A stretch of DNA of 28,921 nucleotides, from positions 1-28,921 of the forward strand of contig JAZUSJ010000198.1 in the NCBI GenBank assembly GCA_045606685.1. Direction: 5' to 3'. Source of the DNA: SVQP01 sp045606685 (GTDB lineage: Bacteria; Bacillota; Clostridia; Oscillospirales; CAG-272). The translations under genes and the position numbers were made by a program. The notes beneath the pieces are model-generated. The model was not told where the DNA came from. It worked only from the letters and a program-made list of their open reading frames with translations, and did no database searches. This document shows positions 16,002-22,321 of the stretch, piece after piece (position 1 is the first letter of the stretch; each line of letters starts with the position of its first letter).

Positions 16002-17681
16002 TTAAAGACTCTTTGCGATCTCAGCAGCCTTATCTGCAAGGATCTCGAGTGCGCCATCCTCAAAGGGAGATGCCAGCCCTGCATCCTTGACCAGTGCGCC
16101 AAATGCCTTGGTGCCGCCACACTTGACAAATGCCAGGTAACGCTCCAACGCAGAATCGTAATTCTCGCAAGAAGCAACCAGGAACCCAATGGCAACCGTT
16201 TGCGCCAGGCAATAATCAATGTAGTAGAAGGGGCTTTCATAGATGTGCATCTGATACTGCCATCTTGTTCCCTCTTCGAGATAAGGAATGCCCTCAAGGC
16301 CGATGTACGGACGGTATTTTGCCTCCAGCTCCAGATAAACCTGCTTGCGCTGTGCGGGTGTCAGCTCGGGCTTTTCATACATGACGTGCTGGAATTCATC
16401 CACGATCACACCGTAAGGAATAAAGCTCAACGCCTCCAGCAAATGACGCTTTTTATAGAGCGGAGCCATTTCGCCAAAGAACTTGTCCATATACTTCCAG
16501 CAAAGGAATTCCATGCTCATGGAGTGGCACTCTGCGGTTTCCATACCGCCCACGTCCAGCTCAAAATTATTCTGATCACAAGCGAATTTAGCAGCCAGCG
16601 CATGACCGAACTCATGCGTCATAACGTCCACGTCACCGCAAGAGCCGTTGAAGTTGGCCAAAATAAAGGGCTGCTTGTATCTGGGGAAGCAGGTGCAGTA
16701 GCCGCCGCCCCACTTGCCGTCGCGTGCGTCCACGTCAAATGCCTCGGCCTCCTGCATGGCACGCATAAAGTCACCGATGACGGGATTCATCGCGTCATAC
16801 ATTTCCTGCGCTGCGGCAAAAATGCCGTCCTTATCCAGCATGGGCTTGGGCTGCTCGCCTGCCATGTAGATGGCATCGTCATAGAACATGATGCTGTCAA
16901 GGCCCAGCTCCTCTGCCAGCCCTGCCTTGATGGCAGCCACGCGAGGCACCAGCGACTCCTTGACGTTATCACGGAACTTGCGCACCATTTCGGCATCGTA
17001 GTCCATTCTGCCCATACGGTAATAGCCAAGCTCCACGAAATTCTTGTAGCCCAGCTTGGTGGCCATGGTGTGGCGCACCTTGACCAGCTTATCGTAAAAT
17101 TCGTCCAGCTGTGCAGCGTTTGCCTGCAGGCCGCGGCCGATCGCCTCGGCACATTCGCGTCTTGTTTCGCGGTCACCGTCCTCCAGATTGCCGCGCAGCG
17201 CCGAGAGCGGCATGGTCTGACCGCGGAATTCAAACTGCATTTCGGACATAAACTTGGAATACTCGGTCACAATGCTGTTTTCCAGCTGCATATCCTCGAC
17301 AATGGAGGGATCAAAGCACTTCATGCCGATCTCCAGCTGCTTGAAAATGCGGGGATTGAGCAGCTTTTCCAGCTCAGCGCGGTAAGGCGAGGTCAAAAGC
17401 AGCTTGCCGTACTCTGCCTGCATGCCCGAAATGTGCGGGCCGATCTCGTCGTAATACGACACCTCCGCACTGTAAAACTCATCGCGCGTATCCAGCGTAA
17501 AGCGGCAGTTTGCCAAGGATGCCTGCGTAGCATAATCGATCATGCTCTCCATGAGCGCGTCCTTTGCGGCGACGACGTCCTGTGCGCACGCAGCTGCAGC
17601 ATTGGCCTTGCAAAACGCATCAAAGGCAACCTGTGCCTCTTCCAGCGTATATCTCTTGTAAGGAATTTGTGAAACCTTCAT
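16002..17681 (-). CDS. M3 family oligoendopeptidase
   Basis: The 559-residue zinc peptidase belongs to family M3 (thimet-like). The metal site is plain: MTHEFGHALA with H356, E357 and H360, and E384 in METAECHSMSMEF as the third ligand. A helical N-terminal half of about 300 residues forms the roof of the substrate channel, which limits cleavage to short peptides in the cytoplasm. The overall text resembles the M3 group distinct from PepF. No signal peptide. GGGGGAACT precedes the ATG and a promoter lies at 17714-17742; a terminator follows at once, so it is a single-gene unit. With the neighbouring M18 enzyme it supports a peptide-fermenting lifestyle. Confidence 0.95.
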   Translation of the reverse strand: MKVSQIPYKRYTLEEAQVAFDAFCKANAAAACAQDVVAAKDALMESMIDYATQASLANCRFTLDTRDEFYSAEVSYYDEIGPHISGMQAEYGKLLLTSPYRAELEKLLNPRIFKQLEIGMKCFDPSIVEDMQLENSIVTEYSKFMSEMQFEFRGQTMPLSALRGNLEDGDRETRRECAEAIGRGLQANAAQLDEFYDKLVKVRHTMATKLGYKNFVELGYYRMGRMDYDAEMVRKFRDNVKESLVPRVAAIKAGLAEELGLDSIMFYDDAIYMAGEQPKPMLDKDGIFAAAQEMYDAMNPVIGDFMRAMQEAEAFDVDARDGKWGGGYCTCFPRYKQPFILANFNGSCGDVDVMTHEFGHALAAKFACDQNNFELDVGGMETAECHSMSMEFLCWKYMDKFFGEMAPLYKKRHLLEALSFIPYGVIVDEFQHVMYEKPELTPAQRKQVYLELEAKYRPYIGLEGIPYLEEGTRWQYQMHIYESPFYYIDYCLAQTVAIGFLVASCENYDSALERYLAFVKCGGTKAFGALVKDAGLASPFEDGALEILADKAAEIAKSL

Positions 17682-17713
17682 ATCAGTTCCCCCTTTTTCA
17701 ATAAATTACCTTT

Positions 17714-17742
17714 ATTATAGCACACAGATTCCGATTTGTCTA
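17714..17742 (-). promoter_or_regulatory. Promoter of the M3 peptidase gene
   Basis: Minus strand: -35 TAGACA (17737-17742), spacer 17, -10 TATAAT (17714-17719), preceded by TGTGTGC. Confidence 0.78.
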
Positions 17743-17753
17743 CTGCTACGGGC

Positions 17754-17785
17754 AAAAAAAGGGGCGTTGCCAAAAGCAACGCCCC
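17754..17785 (-). terminator. Terminator of the 530-residue secreted protein gene
   Basis: A perfect 10 bp GC-rich stem (17761-17770 with 17776-17785, loop CAAAA) followed by seven T on the minus strand, 15 bases past the stop codon. Confidence 0.9.
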
Positions 17786-17800
17786 AAAAAGGCTATTTGA

Positions 17801-19393
17801 TCAGTCCTTCTTCTTGAGCACGATTGCGGTGCCGAATACTGCTACCAGAGCAAGTACGCCTGCGCCAACAACGCCCTTGCAGCCGCCGGACTTTTCAGCC
17901 TCGGTGGGCACTTCGTCAGAGCCTGCGGGAGCCTGGGTTGTGGTCTCAGAGCCTGCAGGAGCATCGGTGCTTTCCTCGGGAGCCTTGGTGGTCTCTTCCT
18001 CGGTGGGCAGATACTGCTCGTACATATCGTAAGGATCGAGGTTGTAGCACTCTACCCATGCGATATCCACAACGGAGCCTGCTACGCCCTCTTCATCATA
18101 GAAGGGAGCAAAGCCCAAGGTCTGGATGTAGTCCATCCATCTTGCTTCACCGTTCATGTCGACCAGCAGGTAGTTCCAGTTACCGTCGGTAACCATCTCA
18201 TCCCAGTAGCACTCGTCAATGTGGAAGTCGAGATCCTGTCTGGTCTGCCAGATAATGCCGCATTCCTCAGCCTTTTCGGAATTGGTGCGGTACTTGATGA
18301 CCAGATATCTTGCATCGGAAAGCAGGTTTCTGGGATATACGGTGCTGTATGCATAACCGCCATCCTCTTCAGCGGTCAGACGCAGGAAGGTGTCCTCACC
18401 CTCGGTGATCTGCTCAACCTTTACGCCCTCGCCTACCATGGTGTTGAATACGTTGGCATCAGCAAAGTTGATCACCTCGCGCAGCTCATATTCAAGCTTC
18501 GCCTGGGGAATATTGAGAGAGGGATCCTTGGGGTCAAATACAACGTCATCGGGCTTGCCGGTGAAGGTAATGCAAGCGAAGTACTCGTTCATCTTCATGG
18601 AGTACTGACCGCCGATACCCTGGCAGAACAGAACCTGTGCGTTGGTGTTTGCATCGTTAGCGCCTGCGATCTCAAGCACGAATGCAAAGTTTACCTGATC
18701 GTTGTTCTCGGGATACTTTTCCCAACCCAGAGCGGGCTGCAGGTCGATTCTCAGCTCGTAGATCAGACGCTGGGTAGCCTCGTCATAGGAAGCTGCGAAA
18801 TCATCCTCACCGGACTCATAGCGTGCAGGAGCGGGAGCCCATGCAAAGGTAATATCTCTGTCGTTTACGTTGTCATAGCCAAAGCCAAGCTCAACGTAGG
18901 AGGAATCCTTACCGATCGCATCGGTGTTTGCCATACCGATCTGCAGGCAGTTGTGTGCAAACAGCATCATATCCTGACCGGGCTGGCAGGAATAACCGTC
19001 AACACAGGTGATGTCAAATGCCATGTACAGATACTGGCCATCCCAGCACCAATAAGCCTCAAAGAAACCATCCTTGATCTTGTTGTACAGCTCGTCAGCA
19101 GCCTCTGCACCGTAGCTGGTGGTGGTTGCCAATGTGATGTAGTCTTCAAAGTTTTCGAAACGAGCATACTCGTTCTTGTTGATCACGCCATCAATGGTGG
19201 GCTTGATTGCCTGATAAGGCACGTTCCACTTCATGGTAGCTTCGCCTGCTTCGCCTGCAAGAATCTCATCATTCTTTTCGGCAGCGTACTCATAATAGCC
19301 TGCAACCTCAGTACGATCTGCAGCTGCTGCGGGAACTACGCAGATAGCGGCGATCATGAGAGCGGCTATGATCAGAGCCATCAGTCTTTTCAT
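17801..19393 (-). CDS. Secreted protein with CBM9/DOMON-like domain and Cys-containing C-terminal membrane tail
   Basis: The 530-residue product has a signal peptide (MKRLMALIIAALMIAAICVV, cleavage near AAA-DRT at about 25). Residues about 45-300 look like a CBM9/DOMON-like beta-sandwich, starting KPTIDGVINKNEYARFENF and including WCWDGQYLYMAFDI. Residues about 320-455 form a second beta-rich module shared with the next upstream gene. A linker rich in Thr, Glu, Pro and Ala follows (about 458-500), then SGGCKGVVGAG, a hydrophobic helix and KKKD. There is no LPXTG motif. It is thus probably anchored outside the membrane; sugar binding is inferred only. It has its own promoter whose -35 overlaps the upstream stop codon. 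I do not recognise the full-length protein. Confidence 0.85.
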   Translation of the reverse strand: MKRLMALIIAALMIAAICVVPAAAADRTEVAGYYEYAAEKNDEILAGEAGEATMKWNVPYQAIKPTIDGVINKNEYARFENFEDYITLATTTSYGAEAADELYNKIKDGFFEAYWCWDGQYLYMAFDITCVDGYSCQPGQDMMLFAHNCLQIGMANTDAIGKDSSYVELGFGYDNVNDRDITFAWAPAPARYESGEDDFAASYDEATQRLIYELRIDLQPALGWEKYPENNDQVNFAFVLEIAGANDANTNAQVLFCQGIGGQYSMKMNEYFACITFTGKPDDVVFDPKDPSLNIPQAKLEYELREVINFADANVFNTMVGEGVKVEQITEGEDTFLRLTAEEDGGYAYSTVYPRNLLSDARYLVIKYRTNSEKAEECGIIWQTRQDLDFHIDECYWDEMVTDGNWNYLLVDMNGEARWMDYIQTLGFAPFYDEEGVAGSVVDIAWVECYNLDPYDMYEQYLPTEEETTKAPEESTDAPAGSETTTQAPAGSDEVPTEAEKSGGCKGVVGAGVLALVAVFGTAIVLKKKD

Positions 19394-19452
19394 GTTACAC
19401 CTCTTAAAAATAGTATTAACAAGTGACGAACACTCGCCATCTTATTACTTGT

Positions 19453-19481
19453 ATTATACCGAATTTTTCCACCCGTGTCAA
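19453..19481 (-). promoter_or_regulatory. Promoter of the 530-residue secreted protein gene
   Basis: Minus strand: -35 TTGACA (19476-19481), spacer 17, -10 TATAAT (19453-19458). The TGA inside TTGACA is the stop codon of the upstream 310-residue gene. Confidence 0.88.
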
Positions 19482-20410
19482 GAGTTATTTTTATTATTCT
19501 TTCTTTTGAGCAAAATACCCATCACGGACAGAAGCAAAAGCACAGACGCACCAGTAGCAGAGCGGCATCCCCCGCCCCGACAGCCGAACGAGCCTGCCTG
19601 ACAGCCCGTCAAGTCCACGTCACCGAACACCTCATAGAAAAGTCCGGGACGCTCGACAGGCAATTCATCCGGTATTTGGCCATGATCGCTCCAAACGCCC
19701 GTCACCTCTTGCGTTTCATACGTTTCCCAATCGGTTTCCACCGCGATCCCGCTGTCCGGCTCGGTCACAGGCTCCGGCGGCTCCGGCTCGGGCGGTTGCG
19801 GTTTTGTGACGGATTGCAAAAAGCCGGGTTCAAGCGTTACTGCGCTGTGCGCGTACAGCTCGGTCGGATTCTGCCGATAAAACTTCATCCACTCCAAGGA
19901 CATGACCAGCCTTTCCGGATCTCCGCTGAGCGGCTTGAAGCCAATATTGCTGATCTTACCCGACCAGCCCGGGTGATTTTGCATATCCATCAGAACGTAA
20001 TCCGTACTTGCAAGAGCAGGCCACTCAAGCGATGCGAAATGCTCCCCATCCTCGTTGCTCCAGGTCAATATGATCCCTGTCATGGAGGAGGTTGCCTTAA
20101 TGGCTACGTATCGCGCGTCGGCCGTGACGTTTTGCGGATGACGGCTGCTGATCACGCTTGCATCAATGCTCTCAAAGCGCACGATGCAAAGCGATGCTGA
20201 ATCGGGTGTTGACACGTTTGCATACGTTCTTTCCAGCGTGGCATTGGTGCATTCCAGCCCATGAAACACGCCCGATGCGGAAAACGAGAGCTTTTCCACA
20301 AGCCCTGCGGCCTCCTCCTGCGCGGCTGTGACCTCCAAGGCGGGCACGTCCAGCACCAAGATAGCAAGCAGCATGGCCACGATCGATACCGCCGCAAATA
20401 CTTTTTTCAC
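19478..20410 (-). CDS. Secreted protein sharing a module and Cys C-terminal tail with its neighbour
   Basis: The 310-residue product has a signal peptide (MKKVFAAVSIVAMLLAILVL, then about ten more residues), a single module at about 41-190 and a Pro/Glu-rich linker (PQPPEPEPPEPVTEPDSG). The module aligns by eye with residues 320-455 of the next gene: DARYVAIK versus DARYLVIK, TGIILTW versus CGIIWQT, YVLMDM versus YLLVDM, ISNIGFKPL versus IQTLGFAPF. The end reads GGGCRSATGAS, a hydrophobic helix and LLKRKN, again without LPXTG. The start is GTG at 20410, supported by GGAGG eight bases upstream; the ATG at 20414 is out of frame. Function unknown; a surface-displayed binding protein is the likeliest guess. 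Confidence 0.82.
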   Translation of the reverse strand: MKKVFAAVSIVAMLLAILVLDVPALEVTAAQEEAAGLVEKLSFSASGVFHGLECTNATLERTYANVSTPDSASLCIVRFESIDASVISSRHPQNVTADARYVAIKATSSMTGIILTWSNEDGEHFASLEWPALASTDYVLMDMQNHPGWSGKISNIGFKPLSGDPERLVMSLEWMKFYRQNPTELYAHSAVTLEPGFLQSVTKPQPPEPEPPEPVTEPDSGIAVETDWETYETQEVTGVWSDHGQIPDELPVERPGLFYEVFGDVDLTGCQAGSFGCRGGGCRSATGASVLLLLSVMGILLKRKNNKNNS

Positions 20411-20439
20411 GCATTCGTCCTCCTTTCGGTCTTTTTTTC

Positions 20440-20468
20440 ATTGTATCATATATTCTTCATCTTGTCAA
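20440..20468 (-). promoter_or_regulatory. Promoter of the 310-residue secreted protein gene
   Basis: Minus strand: -35 TTGACA (20463-20468), spacer 17, -10 TACAAT (20440-20445). It is divergent from the hydrolase promoter 26 bases away. Confidence 0.8.
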
Positions 20469-20493
20469 CAGGTGCAAAATTTGCAAAATCCGA

Positions 20494-20522
20494 TTGCAAT
20501 CGTGCGTATCTTGTGCTATAAT
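20494..20522 (+). promoter_or_regulatory. Promoter of the alpha/beta hydrolase gene
   Basis: -35 TTGCAA (20494-20499), spacer 17, -10 TATAAT (20517-20522) preceded by CTTGTGC, 30 bases before the ATG. Confidence 0.82.
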
Positions 20523-20552
20523 GAAACAAAACAAGGAAAGGATTCACCCATC

Positions 20553-21368
20553 ATGAAGCATTTTACTCTGCAGCCCTTCCCCCAATACCCCGATTGCTCG
20601 CTGACCGCATATCTGCACGACATAAGCCCCGAGCTGAACATTGTTGCGCGTCGCACCGTGATCGTTTGCCCCGGTGGTGGCTATGCGTTCCTCTCGGCAC
20701 GCGAGGCAGAGCCTATCGCGCTGCAATTTTTGGCGCAAGGCTTTAACGTTTTCATTCTGCGCTACTCGATCTGCGAAAATGCCGCTGCCAACCGCCCCTT
20801 GATCCAGGCTTGCCTGACGGTCAAGTATTTGCGTGAGCATGCAGCACAATACGACGTGGATCCGGGCTATATCTTTATCAACGGCTACAGTGCGGGCGGC
20901 CACCTTTCTGCCTCTTGCGGCACCATGTTTGATCTGCCCGAGATCCGCGTGGCTGTGGGCTGTGAGGACAGCGACCTGCACCGTCCCACGGGTACCGTGC
21001 TGGGCTATCCCGTCATTGCAAGCAACCACTACGGTCATGCAGGCTCGTTCAACATGCTGTGCGGCTCTTCCGAGGCCACAGATGCCGATCGCGCATACTA
21101 TTCGGTGGATAAGCACGTCAATGCCAAGACCGCGCCTGCCTTTATCTGGCACACGGCCGAGGACGGTGCAGTTCCCGTGCAGAATTCGCTGCTCTACGCG
21201 CACGCGCTGGCCGATCACGGTATTTCGTTTGAGCTGCACGTCTATCCATTTGGCCCTCACGGTCTGGCGCTTTGTAACAAAGAGACCTCCTACGGCCAAC
21301 CCATCCTTGAACGCCCCGAATGCGAAAGATGGATCCTTGACGCGGGAAGATGGATGCAAAACTTCTGA
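20553..21368 (+). CDS. Alpha/beta hydrolase, esterase-lipase/xylan-esterase-like
   Basis: The 271-residue protein has the alpha/beta hydrolase fold of the esterase group that includes acetyl-xylan-esterase-like enzymes. The oxyanion loop CPGGGYAFLS is near residue 40, the nucleophile S113 is in NGYSAGGHLS, and D206 (HTAEDGAVPV) and H238 (GPHGLAL) complete the triad. There is no signal peptide, so it acts in the cytoplasm, perhaps deacylating imported sugars. The ATG at 20553 has AAGGAAAGG upstream and a promoter; an in-frame upstream reading from 20328 crosses the promoter and the divergent gene and is rejected. It is transcribed divergently from the secreted-protein gene. Its stop codon lies in the terminator hairpin. 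Confidence 0.92.
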   Translation: MKHFTLQPFPQYPDCSLTAYLHDISPELNIVARRTVIVCPGGGYAFLSAREAEPIALQFLAQGFNVFILRYSICENAAANRPLIQACLTVKYLREHAAQYDVDPGYIFINGYSAGGHLSASCGTMFDLPEIRVAVGCEDSDLHRPTGTVLGYPVIASNHYGHAGSFNMLCGSSEATDADRAYYSVDKHVNAKTAPAFIWHTAEDGAVPVQNSLLYAHALADHGISFELHVYPFGPHGLALCNKETSYGQPILERPECERWILDAGRWMQNF

Positions 21369-21387
21369 CAAGAAGTTTTGCAGTTTT
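21355..21387 (+). terminator. Terminator of the hydrolase gene, overlapping its stop codon
   Basis: A perfect 12 bp stem (21355-21366 with 21371-21382, loop GACA) is followed by GTTTTA. The stop codon TGA (21366-21368) spans the stem-loop junction. Confidence 0.7.
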
Positions 21388-21530
21388 ATTCGCCTGCGGC
21401 GAGTGATATTGCCTGCGCAGTGATATTTGGACTCCGTCCAAGTGATATTCGCTGCGCGAGTTTTGGGCGAATAAAATATCACTGTGAGGCAAAGCCGAAC
21501 AATATCACTCCGACGCAGTCGGAATGTCAC
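21384..21530. repeat. Structured repeat with three GTGATATT units and three inverted units
   Basis: GTGATATT begins at 21403, 21420 and 21442; the inverted unit AATATCAC begins at 21475 and 21501, and AATGTCAC at 21523. Between units lie mini-hairpins such as CGCC/GGCG, TGGA/TCCA and TCCGAC/GTCGGA. An outer pair, TTTTATTCGCC (21384) and GGCGAATAAAA (21467), is also complementary. The whole can fold as a branched structure. It sits between two convergent genes and has no reading frame. Confidence 0.7.
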
Positions 21531-21531
21531 T

Positions 21532-21567
21532 AAAAAAGGATAGAGAGTCAGACTCTCTATCCTTTTT
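21532..21567 (-). terminator. Terminator of the ribU-comF operon, overlapping the comF end
   Basis: A perfect 16 bp stem (21533-21548 with 21552-21567, loop CAG) with A and T runs. The comF stop codon TAG at 21557-21559 lies inside the stem, so the last coding bases double as terminator. Confidence 0.88.
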
Positions 21568-22321
21568 GCATTTCTTCCATCGGAGCATCCACCGCGACGC
21601 ACGCTGCAATGACGTGCGCGGGCTTATACGGCCTGAGTTTCGCGGCACAGGCACAGAGCGTCGCACCCGTGGTGACCACGTCGTCCACCAAGATCACGCA
21701 CTTTCCCGACAGTTCCGCACAATGCGCAGGAATCGCCTCAAAGGACGAAAACGCATTCTTTCTTCTCTGCTCCTGCCCCAACATCTTTTGTACGCGTCCG
21801 CCCGTGCGGCGGATCATTTTTTCGGGCTTGGGTATGCCAAGCTCACGCGCCAAGGCCACACAAAGGCCTTTTGATTGGTCAAAGCCGCGCTCACGCTCAG
21901 CACGCCTTGACCGCGGCGCCCACACAAGCACGGTATTTTCGGGCGTTTGTCCCAGCACCAACAGCTGCTTTTTCAAAGCGGGAGCAAGCTCTCTTGCCAA
22001 AAACGCATGCAGCTCAGCACTTTCCTTGTCCTTGAGCTTGAAGATCACGCGGTTTCCCACACCGGATCGCTTTTGCGGCTGGTATTCCACCAGTTTGATC
22101 AAAGTGTCGATCCCATGCCTTGGCATACTGTTGACCGGATTTGTGCAATCCGCAACGGGATAGGCGCAGCAATGGCAAAGCGCATTCTTTTGCGCGTCCC
22201 ACTTGACAAGACAGCTTTTGCAAAGGGCAAGCGGTGCTTCTGACCGAACTCCCTCCAAAAGCACGCCGCAGGCAGCGCATTTGGGTGGATACAGCAATCT
22301 GCGCAGCAATTTCATTCTCAT
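21557..22321 (-). CDS. comF: ComF family phosphoribosyltransferase-like protein
   Basis: The 254-residue protein has an N-terminal zinc-finger-like region with cysteine pairs (CAAC at 15-18, CKSC, CHCC) and a C-terminal type I phosphoribosyltransferase fold with the PRPP loop VILVDDVVTTGATL. ComF proteins act inside the cell in natural DNA uptake, helping to pull in or process single-stranded DNA, although many species keep them without known competence. The ATG overlaps the recD2 stop (ATGA), and an ATG two codons later is also usable. It ends the operon; its stop codon sits in the terminator stem. Being beside RecD2 supports a DNA-processing role. Confidence 0.92.
   Translation of the reverse strand: MRMKLLRRLLYPPKCAACGVLLEGVRSEAPLALCKSCLVKWDAQKNALCHCCAYPVADCTNPVNSMPRHGIDTLIKLVEYQPQKRSGVGNRVIFKLKDKESAELHAFLARELAPALKKQLLVLGQTPENTVLVWAPRSRRAERERGFDQSKGLCVALARELGIPKPEKMIRRTGGRVQKMLGQEQRRKNAFSSFEAIPAHCAELSGKCVILVDDVVTTGATLCACAAKLRPYKPAHVIAACVAVDAPMEEMQKG

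Noticed and set aside
16200..17672. 490-residue open frame antisense to the M3 peptidase
   Set aside because: The M3 zinc motif and promoter support the minus strand; the antisense frame is Cys/His-rich nonsense.
21384..21530. CRISPR array because of the repeated GTGATATT units
   Set aside because: Units are 8 bases, change orientation halfway and are separated by palindromes of varied length.
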